From: Clostridiales bacterium UBA1728 | GTDB lineage: Bacteria; Bacillota; Clostridia; Oscillospirales; Oscillospiraceae | Direction of reading: 5' to 3' | Length of the DNA: 38,076 nucleotides | NCBI GenBank assembly: GCA_002315975.1 | Contig: DCIK01000022.1 | Coordinates: 12,857-50,932, forward strand | Shown here: in pieces, positions 8,133 through 15,729 of the stretch | How the letters are laid out: each line of letters opens with the position of its first letter | How positions within the stretch are numbered: the stretch's first letter is position 1 | The notes under the pieces: generated by a model | The model's database searches: none | What the model was told of the DNA's origin: nothing | The model's input: only the letters and a program-made list of their open reading frames with translations | Translations under genes and position numbers: made by a program

Positions 8133-9122
8133 TTATTCACTGTCTTCATCCAGCTCCCGGCAGAGGGAGGCATAGCGCTCGGCGGTGGCATCGTCCCGGG
8201 CCTCCACCAGAAGCTCCTTTTCGCTCCTTGGGGCAATGTGCGCGTCGGGAATGCTGAGTCCGTCGGTAAAGTCAGCCCCCGCCTCCATCATATGGGCGGA
8301 GAGTGCCGCCATGAGCCGGGCGGCATCGGCGGTGCGGAGCCGTATGGCGCAGGGGTAGCGGCGTGCAGGGGGCTCCTGCCTTTCCCGCGTGGGCGGGGCG
8401 AAGTGGGGCAGTCTGCCGCTGAGTACATCTAAGTTGGCCCGGTAGTAGCTCTCGCCCTCGCCGATGTCCCGCCAGTAGCCCTCAATGGGCTGGGCGCAGA
8501 GCCGTTTCCCCTCCCGCAGGAGCGCCGGCAGCAGCTCGCTGCCGATGTCATAGGGCCTGCCCTTGGGAATATGCGCAAAGATTTCCGGGGAGAATACATA
8601 AATGCCCGTGTTGATGCGGTTGGTGACCACCTGCTCCCAGCGGGGCTTTTCCACAAAGGCGCAGACCCGGCTGCGGCTGTCGGTGACGCAGAGGCCGAAG
8701 GAGAGGGGCACGGCGCTCTCGTAGAGCCCCAGCGTGGCCACAGCCTTATTTTTTCTGTGGCAGTCCGCAAGACCCTCCAGCTCGCAGTCCAGCAGGGCAT
8801 CGCCGCAGCAGACCAGAAAGTCCCCGTCCCCCGCAAAGTCCCGGCAGGCCGCCACAGCGCCCGCCGTACCCAGAGGCGTGGCCTCGATGCTGTAGTGCAG
8901 GTTTATGCCCAGGTCGTCCCCGGAGCCGAAATAGCCGGTGATGACCTCCGGCAGGGTACGCAGGGTGCAGCAGATCTCCGTAATGCCGTTGCGCCGCAAG
9001 GTAAGGAGCAGATATTCCAGCACGGGTCTGCCCGCCACGCTGACCATGGGCTTGGGAATCTGTCCCCCGGTAACGCTCCGCAGCCGCGTCCCCTGTCCTC
9101 CGGCAAGTATGATCGCTTTCAT
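8133..9122 (-). CDS. Sugar-1-phosphate nucleotidyltransferase with C-terminal phosphohexomutase remnant
   Basis: Residues 1 to about 230 form an NTP_transferase domain with the nucleotide-binding signature GGQGTRLRSVTGG..PKPM near the N terminus. Members make NDP-sugars for envelope glycans. The last 85 or so residues resemble the C-terminal domain IV of phosphomannomutase/phosphoglucomutase: a helical segment, then TDGLSIPDAHIAPRSEKELL, then VEARDDATAERY. In fused NTP-transferase/phosphomannomutase proteins this part follows about 350 residues of mutase domains I-III, which are missing here. ATG 9122 is chosen for its GGAGG 8 nt upstream; an ATG 36 nt earlier lacks such a site. The sugar specificity is unknown. 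It is a single-gene unit ending at the terminator at 8090-8117. Confidence 0.8.
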   Translation of the reverse strand: MKAIILAGGQGTRLRSVTGGQIPKPMVSVAGRPVLEYLLLTLRRNGITEICCTLRTLPEVITGYFGSGDDLGINLHYSIEATPLGTAGAVAACRDFAGDGDFLVCCGDALLDCELEGLADCHRKNKAVATLGLYESAVPLSFGLCVTDSRSRVCAFVEKPRWEQVVTNRINTGIYVFSPEIFAHIPKGRPYDIGSELLPALLREGKRLCAQPIEGYWRDIGEGESYYRANLDVLSGRLPHFAPPTRERQEPPARRYPCAIRLRTADAARLMAALSAHMMEAGADFTDGLSIPDAHIAPRSEKELLVEARDDATAERYASLCRELDEDSE

Positions 9123-9253
9123 TGCATCAGCCTCCATAAAAACATAGTATGTAGTCATTTGTATGCGAGTGATTTTTCTCGATTGTAAAACGCAGTTTTA
9201 CAATCGACTGAATATAGTATAAGTCGGCGCAGCGGTTTTATGCAGACACGGGG

Positions 9254-9372
9254 CGGCTCGTCCGGAGGCCGAGCCCTACGGATGGCGCGGAGGCCATCAT
9301 CCGCCCTGTCCGTTGAACGCCCTGACCTCACGGCTCATACCCGTTGTAGGGCTCGGCCTCCCGGACGAGCCG
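9254..9372. repeat. MITE-like inverted repeat of GGCTCGTCCGG elements
   Basis: Left arm 9254-9280 (CGGCTCGTCCGGAGGCCGAG, then CCCTAC) and right arm 9346-9372 (GTAGGGCTCGGCCTCCCGGA, then CGAGCCG) are near-perfect inverted copies flanking about 65 nt. Single arms of the same sequence occur at 19930-19959, 26785-26812 and 29154-29180. Confidence 0.75.
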
Positions 9373-9425
9373 CATCCCCCGTTGTTGGGCGGGGGCTTAT
9401 CTCCCGCCGCAGAAGCGGAAAGTCC

Positions 9426-9454
9426 TTGCCAAACGGGACGGATAATGTTATAGT
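9426..9454 (+). promoter_or_regulatory. Probable gdpP promoter
   Basis: TTGCCA (9426-9431), 17 nt, TATAGT (9449-9454). This placement also argues against the upstream TTG start codon at 9460, which would lie at the transcription start. Confidence 0.6.
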
Positions 9455-9495
9455 ATAGGTTGTATAATTGTTCACAGAATCGGAGTGGAGAAGCC

Positions 9496-11481
9496 GTGTA
9501 TCAACGAATTGAAAAGCTCTTTCGCGGAGAAAGGGCGGCTATGATTGCTGCGGCAGTGCTCTTTGCCTCCATGAATCTGGTATCCGACTGGCGTCTGGCG
9601 CTGGCGGAGCTGGGGATCACGGGGATACTGCTGCTCTATCTCTATTTGCGCAAACGCAGTCGGAAAAAGGCCCTGACCGCGCTGGTGGAGGCCATCACCT
9701 ACAACTCCGACTCCGCCACGGGCACCGCTCTGCTGCATTTCCCCATGAGCGTGGTGGCCTTTGACCTCGACAGCGGCGAAATTCTCTGGGGCAATGAATA
9801 TTTCTGGGCGCTCTGCGGCAACGCGGAGGAGAAAGAAGGGCAGATTCTCGGCGAGCTGCTGCCCGCTCTGCCGCTCCGCTGGCTCAGCGAGGGGAAGAAC
9901 AGCTCCCCGGAGCTCTATGTTTTCAACGCTCGCTGCTACCTGCCCGAGGGCTACGCCGTGCACCACGCGGAAAACGGCGGCAGCACCATGGCGGTGCTCT
10001 ATCTCTCTGACCTGACGGAGCTGGAGGAGCTGCGCAGCGAGCACGCTGCCTCCCGTCCCACCGAGATGGTCATTATTGTGGATAACTACGAGGAGCTCAT
10101 GAAGCCCCTCACCGACCGCCAGCGCATTGAGCTGCGCGGCAGACTGGACGAGACCATTGAAAAGTGGTGCGACGGCCGGGGCGGACTCATGCGGCGCTTT
10201 GACCGGGATCGCTATCTCTTCATCTTTGAGCGGCGGCACCTGCAGGCCTTTACCGAGGGCCGCTTTTCCCTGCTGGACGAGATCGAGCAGGTGGCAGCGC
10301 CCAGCGGTATGCGCGCCACCGTGTCCATCGGCGTGGGTCTGGACGGCGACGGCTTTGAGGGCAGCTTCTCCTTTGCCTCGCTGGCAGCGGAGATGGCCAT
10401 GAGCCGCGGCGGCGATCAGGCCGTGATCAAGAATCCCTACGGCTTTGAATTTTTCGGTGGCCGGGGCAGCGAGGTGGAAACCCGCAGCGCCGTCCACGCC
10501 CGGGTGGTGGCCGCCTCTCTCCGGCGGCTCATCGAGGAGAGCGGCGAGGTGTTTATCATGGGTCACCGCTACGCCGATCTGGACACTGCCGGTGCGGCAG
10601 CGGGTCTTGTGGCCCTGTGCCGGAAGCTGGGAAAGAATGCAGCGCTGGTGCTGGGCGAGGGGCAGAACGCCATAGAACCCCTGCTCTCCGGACTGTGGGC
10701 AGGCGAAAGCTACAGCCGTGCTCTCTGCTCCCCTCAGGATGCCATGCTGCGCCTGCAGCGGGATTCTCTGCTCATTGTGGTGGATACCAACCGCCCCGAG
10801 CAGGTGGAGGATGTGCCTCTGCTGGAGAGCGCACCCACGCTGGCCGTCATCGACCACCACCGCCGGGCCGATACCTATATTGACAACGCTGCCGTGGAGT
10901 ATCTGGAGTCTTCCGCCTCCTCCGCCGGTGAGCTGGTGGCCGAGCTCCTCGCCGAGCTCATGGACAGCAGCGAAATTACCGAGGCCGAGGCCGACGCGGT
11001 GCTCTCGGGCATCATGATGGACACCAAGAACTTCACCATCCGCACCGGCGAGCGCACCTTTGCCGCCGCCTCCTGGCTGGGTCGCGCCGGGGCCGACACC
11101 ACAAGGGTCAAGCTCCTGCTCCAGAACGGCATGGAGGAGACCGTGGCGCGCTACAATATTCTCCGCCACGCTGAGGTTTACCGGGACATCGCCGTGGCCG
11201 CTCTCACCGAGCCCCAGAACCGGGTGGTGGCCTCTCAGGCCGCGGACGAGCTGCTGAATATCCGGGGCATCACCGCCTCGGTGGTCTTCTACCCCACTGC
11301 TGCCGGCGGCGTGGACTTCTCCGCCCGGAGCATCGGCACGGTGAACGTGCAGGTGCTGCTGGAGAAGCTGGGCGGCGGCGGCAATATGTCCGCAGCCGGG
11401 GCCCAGATGCGCGACATCAGCCCCGAAGAAGCAAAGGTACGGCTCTTTGCCGCCATCGACGAGTATATGGATACGGAATAA
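9496..11481 (+). CDS. gdpP: Cyclic-di-AMP phosphodiesterase of the GdpP/YybT type
   Basis: Hydrolyses c-di-AMP, a second messenger controlling potassium and osmotic balance; membrane-bound. The 661 residues (from GTG 9496) show two N-terminal membrane spans (about 15-55), a degenerate PAS-like region, a modified GGDEF domain (about 190-330), and DHH/DHHA1 catalytic domains (about 350-655). DHH motifs are MGHRYADLDTAG, VVDTNRPE, VIDHHRRAD and GIMMDTKNF. The DHHA1 glycine motif reads GGGGNMSAAG, with Asn where many relatives have His. GTG 9496 follows GGAGTGGAG; the frame is open back to a TTG at 9460, which sits too close to the promoter. Followed by rplI and dnaB, the usual Firmicutes order. 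Confidence 0.9.
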   Translation: MYQRIEKLFRGERAAMIAAAVLFASMNLVSDWRLALAELGITGILLLYLYLRKRSRKKALTALVEAITYNSDSATGTALLHFPMSVVAFDLDSGEILWGNEYFWALCGNAEEKEGQILGELLPALPLRWLSEGKNSSPELYVFNARCYLPEGYAVHHAENGGSTMAVLYLSDLTELEELRSEHAASRPTEMVIIVDNYEELMKPLTDRQRIELRGRLDETIEKWCDGRGGLMRRFDRDRYLFIFERRHLQAFTEGRFSLLDEIEQVAAPSGMRATVSIGVGLDGDGFEGSFSFASLAAEMAMSRGGDQAVIKNPYGFEFFGGRGSEVETRSAVHARVVAASLRRLIEESGEVFIMGHRYADLDTAGAAAGLVALCRKLGKNAALVLGEGQNAIEPLLSGLWAGESYSRALCSPQDAMLRLQRDSLLIVVDTNRPEQVEDVPLLESAPTLAVIDHHRRADTYIDNAAVEYLESSASSAGELVAELLAELMDSSEITEAEADAVLSGIMMDTKNFTIRTGERTFAAASWLGRAGADTTRVKLLLQNGMEETVARYNILRHAEVYRDIAVAALTEPQNRVVASQAADELLNIRGITASVVFYPTAAGGVDFSARSIGTVNVQVLLEKLGGGGNMSAAGAQMRDISPEEAKVRLFAAIDEYMDTE

Positions 11482-11483
11482 AA

Positions 11484-11664
11484 CTTCGATTGAAATGGCT
11501 GCGCCATTCCAATCGAGCTGCTTGTGCTGATCGCAGCGGCTTTGCCGCTTTGGTCGGCACAAGGGCGCACCAATAGTGTGCGCCTCAGGGTATTTTCAAT
11601 CGGGCAAAGCCCGATTGAAAATGATTTCATTTTTTCGCTCTGAAAGAGCGAACTCTGCGAGGCT
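11484..11664 (+). repeat. Structured repeat family 1, full copy A (before rplI)
   Basis: It begins 2 nt after the gdpP stop and ends 33 nt before the rplI start. Helices: P1 487-499/503-515; P2 CTTGTGC 521-527 / GCACAAG 557-563, enclosing a hairpin AGCGGC-TTT-GCCGCT; P3 GGCGCAC 564-570 / GTGCGCC 578-584 with loop CAATAGT; P4 13 bp 593-605/609-621; P5 CGCTCT 636-641 / AGAGCG 645-650; tail AACTCTGCGAGGCT 651-664 (all in the 11,000s). Pairing is kept against copies B and C despite arm changes. A run of seven T follows at about 668-674. Confidence 0.8.
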
Positions 11665-11697
11665 GAATTTTTTTATCGACATAAAGGAGAAACGAAC

Positions 11698-12144
11698 ATG
11701 AAGGTTATTTTTCTGCAGGATGTCCGCGGTCAGGCCAAGAAGGGTGAGCTGAAGGAAGTCTCCGACGGCTACGCCCGCAACTATCTGCTGCCCCGCAATC
11801 TGGTTGTGGAGGCCAACAAGGACAATATGAACGCTCTGGCGCTCAAGGAGAAGGCCCGCAAGGCTCAGGAAGCCAAGGAGCGTGCCGCCGCTCAGGAGAA
11901 TGCCGAGAAGCTCAAGGGTCTGGTCACCACCGTCCGCGCCAAGTCCGGCGGCAACGGCAAGCTCTTCGGTGCCGTCACCTCTCAGGAAATCTGCGACGCT
12001 CTCAAGGAGCAGCACGGCATTGAGCTCGAGAAGAACAAGCTGGTGCAGGGCGATCCCATCAAGGCCTATGGCAGCTACGAGGTCAGGTGCAAGTTCGGCT
12101 ACGGCATCGACGGCGTGGTGCACGTACTGGTCATCGAGGGCTGA
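11698..12144 (+). CDS. rplI: 50S ribosomal protein L9
   Basis: Binds 23S rRNA at the L1 stalk base and helps keep the reading frame. The 148-residue length is typical. It has the N-terminal MKVIFLQDVRGQAKKGELKE with the family's GxxG-type loop and VSDGYARNYLLPRNLV, a long connecting helix (about residues 40-75), and a C-terminal domain with GNGKLFGAVTSQEI. ATG 11698 follows AAGGAG by 7 nt. Its leader contains a full copy of repeat family 1, and a copy of repeat family 2 starts just after the stop. Confidence 0.97.
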   Translation: MKVIFLQDVRGQAKKGELKEVSDGYARNYLLPRNLVVEANKDNMNALALKEKARKAQEAKERAAAQENAEKLKGLVTTVRAKSGGNGKLFGAVTSQEICDALKEQHGIELEKNKLVQGDPIKAYGSYEVRCKFGYGIDGVVHVLVIEG

Positions 12145-12552
12145 TTCAGCCCCCCATTTTCTCTTTCTCGGCAGAAAGAGAAAATGCGCCGCTGGCGGTG
12201 GAAAAGAGAAAGAGGCTACGGCGGCAGAACGCCGCCGCAGCCTGATCTCAGATTCTGCCTTTTTGCTCACTGCAAATCTATACTGCCCGGATAGCTTTCC
12301 GCTTCCGCTTCGCTGCCGCTGCAAGCAACTGAGTCCCAGCGGCCGAGCGGAAGTCTTCCCGGCGCGTCTTGACGATTGAGGAAAGCAAGGCCGCGCAATC
12401 TTTCGTTTATCTCCGCCGACATACTGTCGGCGTGGCTCTTTTCCCTTCTCTACCGCCAGCGGCTCTCTTCGGTTTTCTCCCGAGAAAACGGAAGAGAGGG
12501 GCTGATTTCCAACGGCCCGTGGGCCGATTCAAAGAAAAAGGGTGAATACATC
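12145..12552. other. Gap between rplI and dnaB (repeats and hairpins)
   Basis: No gene is seen. It holds the repeat family 2 copy (12147-12280), and at 12376-12400 a sequence inverted relative to the tail of the other family 2 copy (GCGGCCTTGCTTxCCTCAAT on the minus strand). It also has a hairpin CGCCGACA-TAC-TGTCGGCG around 12414-12432 and a long hairpin CTCTCTTCGGTTTTCTC / GAGAAAACGGAAGAGAG around 12462-12500. No consensus promoter for dnaB was found. Confidence 0.6.
12147..12280 (+). repeat. Structured repeat family 2, copy E
   Basis: Starts CAGCCCCCCATT 3 nt after the rplI stop. A 12-bp hairpin (ATTTTCTCTTTC 156-167 / GAAAGAGAAAAT 174-185) is followed by the conserved GCGCCGCTGGCGGTGGAA. 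Then comes a purine-rich strand (201-215) and a hairpin GGCGGC-AGAAC-GCCGCC (220-236). The purine strand GAGAAAGAG (206-214) can also pair with CTCTTTCTC (161-169), giving two exclusive folds. The same layout recurs at 37932. Confidence 0.75.
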
Positions 12553-13902
12553 ATGGATGAATTACTGGGTCGGCGGATGCCCTATTCGGCGGAGGCGGAG
12601 CAGGCGGTGATCGGTGCCTGTCTCATAGACCCCCGCTGCATATCCGATCTGATCTCGGTGCTGCGCTCGGAGGATTTCTATCTGGAGCAGAACCGGGATA
12701 TTTACGATACCATCTACCGGATGTTCACCTATTCCCAGACCATCGACCCGGTGACGGTCATCGACCAGATGAAGCAGCAGGGTGTCTACAAAGAAGACAG
12801 CACCCCCCGCTACATCCGGGAGCTCATGGATGTTACGCCCACTGCGGCCAACGCCCAGAAGTACGCCCAGATCGTCCGGGATCAGGCGCTGCTGCGCAAT
12901 CTCATCACCGCCTGCGACGAGGTCAGCGAGGCTGCCGCCACCGGCGGCGGCGAGGCCGGCACCGTGCTGGATCTGGCCGAGCGGAAGATCTACGCCCTCC
13001 GGCAGGGCCGCATCATCGGCGGTCTGATCCCCGCCGCTCAGGTGGTGCAGGCGGTCTACGCCAATCTCTCCGAGCTGGCCAAGTCCGGCAAGACCGTTCC
13101 CGGTGTGACCACCGGCCTCCGGGACTTAGACCGGCGGCTCATGGGTCTGAACAAATCCGACTTTATTCTGGTGGCCTCCCGTCCCGGCATGGGCAAAACC
13201 TCCATCGCCCTGAATATGGCGGTGGCCGCCGCCAAGGAAAACCGGCAGACCGTGGCCGTCTTCTCGCTGGAAATGAGCCGGGAGCAGCTGGTGCAGCGTC
13301 TGCTGAGCGCCGAGGGACGCATCAATCTGGGACATCTCATCACCGGCAATCTCTCTCAGGAGGAGTGGCGCAGAGCGGCCCAGGCCGCCGCCTCCATCTC
13401 CTCGCTGGATATACGCATTAACGACAATCCCAACATGACCGTGGCGGACATGAACGCCCAGTGCCGCCGGCTGGACAACTTAGGGCTGGTGGTCATCGAC
13501 TATCTCCAGCTGATGCAGTCCTCCGGCAGCGGCAACGGCTGGGCGGGCGAGAGCCGCACCCAGGCCGTGTCGGACATCTCCCGTATGCTCAAGATCATGG
13601 CCAAGGAGCTGAATGTGCCCGTGGTGTGCCTCTCCCAGCTCTCCCGTGCCAACGAGCAGCGCAGCGACAAGCGCCCCATGCTCTCCGACCTCCGCGAATC
13701 CGGCTCCATCGAGCAGGATGCCGACATCGTGGTGGGTCTTTACCGGGAGGGCTACTACAATCAGGAGTGCGAAAACCCCAATCTGGCCGAGGCCATCGTT
13801 CTCAAAAACCGCCACGGCGAGACCGGCAAGGACTACCTGATCTGGCAGGGCGAGTTCACCAGCTATGTGGACGCGGAGCTGAACCGGGATGAGTACGATT
13901 AA
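12553..13902 (+). CDS. dnaB: Replicative DNA helicase
   Basis: Hexameric helicase that unwinds DNA ahead of the replication fork. The product has 449 residues. The N-terminal domain starts MPYSAEAEQAVIGACLI near residue 8, and the RecA-like C-terminal domain has Walker A SRPGMGKTS near 205-213, FSLEMSREQLVQRLL, and Walker B VVIDYLQLM. The DnaB-type QLSRANEQRSDKRPMLSDLR and ESGSIEQDAD motifs are clear. ATG 12553 has AAAGGGTG upstream; the frame is open to 12376 but that part is non-conserved hairpin DNA. It overlaps tilS by 14 bp. Confidence 0.96.
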   Translation: MDELLGRRMPYSAEAEQAVIGACLIDPRCISDLISVLRSEDFYLEQNRDIYDTIYRMFTYSQTIDPVTVIDQMKQQGVYKEDSTPRYIRELMDVTPTAANAQKYAQIVRDQALLRNLITACDEVSEAAATGGGEAGTVLDLAERKIYALRQGRIIGGLIPAAQVVQAVYANLSELAKSGKTVPGVTTGLRDLDRRLMGLNKSDFILVASRPGMGKTSIALNMAVAAAKENRQTVAVFSLEMSREQLVQRLLSAEGRINLGHLITGNLSQEEWRRAAQAAASISSLDIRINDNPNMTVADMNAQCRRLDNLGLVVIDYLQLMQSSGSGNGWAGESRTQAVSDISRMLKIMAKELNVPVVCLSQLSRANEQRSDKRPMLSDLRESGSIEQDADIVVGLYREGYYNQECENPNLAEAIVLKNRHGETGKDYLIWQGEFTSYVDAELNRDEYD

Positions 13903-15196
13903 GCTCACGCTGCCCCGGGGCGCACATATTCTCTGCGCCGTCAGCGGCGGGGCGGACAGCGTATGTCTGCTGCACCTGCTGCACCATACTCCGGGCATTA
14001 CCCTCTCCGCCGCCCACTACAACCACTGTCTTCGGGGTGCTGAGTCCGACGGGGACGAGGACTTTGTCCGGCAGCTCTGCAAAGACCGGGGCATTCCCTT
14101 TTATTGCGGCAGCGGCGATGTGGCGGCCTACGCGAAAGCCGCGGGGCTGAGCATCGAGACCGCCGCCAGAGAAAAACGCTACGCCTTCCTTTTCGATACG
14201 GCGGAGAAAATCGGCGCGGACTATATCGCCACCGCCCACAACGCCAACGACAACGCCGAGACTCTGCTGCTGCGTCTGGCCCGGGGCACGACGCTCCGGG
14301 GGCTCTGCGGCATACCCGAGAGGCGGGATCGGCTCATTCGCCCCCTGCTGGGCGTGACCCGGCAGGAGATCGAGGCGTACCTCAGCGAAAACGCTCTCCC
14401 CCACCGGGAGGATTCCAGCAATGCTCTGGACGATGCCGCCCGCAACCGCATCCGCCACCATGCTCTCCCGGCTCTGCAGAGCGTGAACCCCGGCTACGCA
14501 AGGGCCGTCAGCCGCTGCATCGAGGACTTAACGCAGGACGAGGACTATCTGGAGACCGAGGCCGATGCCGCCTACGGGCGTAGCTTCGACGGCGAGGCGC
14601 TGTCCGTCAGCGGTCTGCTCTCCCTCCATCCCGCTCTGCAGGCGCGTGTCCTGCGCAGATTCACGGGCGGGAATCTCCTGCGGCAGCACCGGGAGGATAT
14701 TCTGCACCTCTGCAAGAGCGGCAACGGGGAAATCCGACTGCCCGCTCTCCGGGTTTGCCGGAGCTACGACCGGCTCACGCTGATCCGGGGCGAAGCGCCG
14801 CTCCCGGAAGACCTGTGCATTGCCGCCGAGGGTGAGTATTTCTGGGGCGAATACAGGGTCAGCGTCTTTTTCTCTCAGAAAGGCCGAGAAATTCAAGATT
14901 CGTTCAACACTTTTTCCTTTTCAAGTGGCAGAATATGTGGTACACTGTTTCTTACGCGCCGCCGCGAGGGGGATACCATCCGTTTTGCCCACCGAGCCGG
15001 GACGCGAAAGCTCCACCGGCTCTTCATTGACGCCAGGCTCCCCGCCCGAGAGCGGGATTTTGTTCCCGTGCTCCGGGACGAGGCAGGCGTACTGGCGGTC
15101 TTCGGCTTTGGCCGGGGAGACCGCGCCGTCCCCGAAGGGGACGAGCCCACCATAAATATTACTATTGAAAAATACAGCGGAGGAACAGACAGATGA
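13889..15196 (+). CDS. tilS: tRNA(Ile)-lysidine synthase
   Basis: Adds lysine to the wobble cytidine of tRNA-Ile(CAU), changing its identity from Met to Ile; essential. The 435 residues start with the PP-loop ATPase motif CAVSGGADSVCLL (residues about 16-28), followed by YNHCLRG, the TAHNANDNAETLLLRL segment and RNRIRHHALPAL. A substrate-binding middle domain and a TilS_C domain (about 350-420) complete the usual architecture. ATG 13889 lies inside the end of dnaB. The stop overlaps the hpt start as ATGA, so tilS and hpt are coupled. Confidence 0.93.
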   Translation: MSTIKLTLPRGAHILCAVSGGADSVCLLHLLHHTPGITLSAAHYNHCLRGAESDGDEDFVRQLCKDRGIPFYCGSGDVAAYAKAAGLSIETAAREKRYAFLFDTAEKIGADYIATAHNANDNAETLLLRLARGTTLRGLCGIPERRDRLIRPLLGVTRQEIEAYLSENALPHREDSSNALDDAARNRIRHHALPALQSVNPGYARAVSRCIEDLTQDEDYLETEADAAYGRSFDGEALSVSGLLSLHPALQARVLRRFTGGNLLRQHREDILHLCKSGNGEIRLPALRVCRSYDRLTLIRGEAPLPEDLCIAAEGEYFWGEYRVSVFFSQKGREIQDSFNTFSFSSGRICGTLFLTRRREGDTIRFAHRAGTRKLHRLFIDARLPARERDFVPVLRDEAGVLAVFGFGRGDRAVPEGDEPTINITIEKYSGGTDR

Positions 15197-15729
15197 GAGA
15201 GGACATTGAGCGCATACTTTTCACCGAAGCGGAAATGAAGCAGCGGGTGGACGAGCTGGGTGCTGAACTCACCCGGGATTTCGGCGATAAGAACCCCATG
15301 TTTTTAGGCGTACTGAAGGGCTGCTTTGTGTTTATGGCCGACCTGATCCGCCGCTTTGACGCACCCTGCACCATGGACTTCATGGCCGTTTCCTCCTACG
15401 GCAGCGGCACCAGCTCCACCGGTGCGGTGAAGATCACCAAGGACCTCTCCCAGGACATCCATGGCCGCCATGTGATCATTGTGGAGGACATTCTCGACAC
15501 CGGCATCACTCTCAGCTACCTCAAAAAGTATCTGCAGAACCGTGCACCTGCCTCTATCACCATCTGCACCATGTTCGACAAGCCCGAGCGCCGGGAGGTG
15601 AACATTCAGGCCGACTACTGCGGCTTCTCCATCCCCAACGCCTTTGTGGTGGGCTACGGGCTGGACTACGATGAAAAATACCGCAATTTCCCCGATCTGG
15701 GCATACTGAAGGAAGAAGTATACAGGTAA
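15193..15729 (+). CDS. hpt: Hypoxanthine phosphoribosyltransferase
   Basis: Salvages hypoxanthine (and usually guanine) to the nucleotide monophosphate using PRPP. The 178-residue length is typical. Signature VIIVEDILDTGITL (about residues 95-108) is the PRPP-binding loop, and LKGCFVFMADLIRR and VSSYGSGTSSTG are also characteristic. Its start overlaps the tilS stop (ATGA). The tilS-hpt-ftsH order is conserved in Firmicutes, where Hpt has been reported to interact with TilS. A full repeat family 1 copy begins right at its stop codon. Confidence 0.95.
   Translation: MREDIERILFTEAEMKQRVDELGAELTRDFGDKNPMFLGVLKGCFVFMADLIRRFDAPCTMDFMAVSSYGSGTSSTGAVKITKDLSQDIHGRHVIIVEDILDTGITLSYLKKYLQNRAPASITICTMFDKPERREVNIQADYCGFSIPNAFVVGYGLDYDEKYRNFPDLGILKEEVYR

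Larger units (their letters stand above)
9123..9495. repeat. Repeat-rich gap between divergent genes
   Basis: No gene is seen. It holds an isolated perfect hairpin at 9182-9206 (12-bp arms CGATTGTAAAAC / GTTTTACAATCG) that resembles helix P1 of repeat family 1. It also holds a large inverted repeat at 9254-9372 and the gdpP promoter at 9426-9454. Confidence 0.7.

Noticed and set aside
9240..9458. Short open frame upstream of gdpP
   Set aside because: It is made entirely of the GGCTCGTCCGG inverted repeat and has no ribosome-binding site.
9460..9495. Upstream TTG start for gdpP
   Set aside because: It lies 6 nt after the -10 box, so the codon would be at or before the transcription start; GTG 9496 has a good ribosome-binding site.
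9472..11562. Long antisense open frame opposite gdpP
   Set aside because: Same GC-driven shadow effect; composition is His/Gly/Gln-rich with no domain match, while gdpP shows clear DHH motifs.
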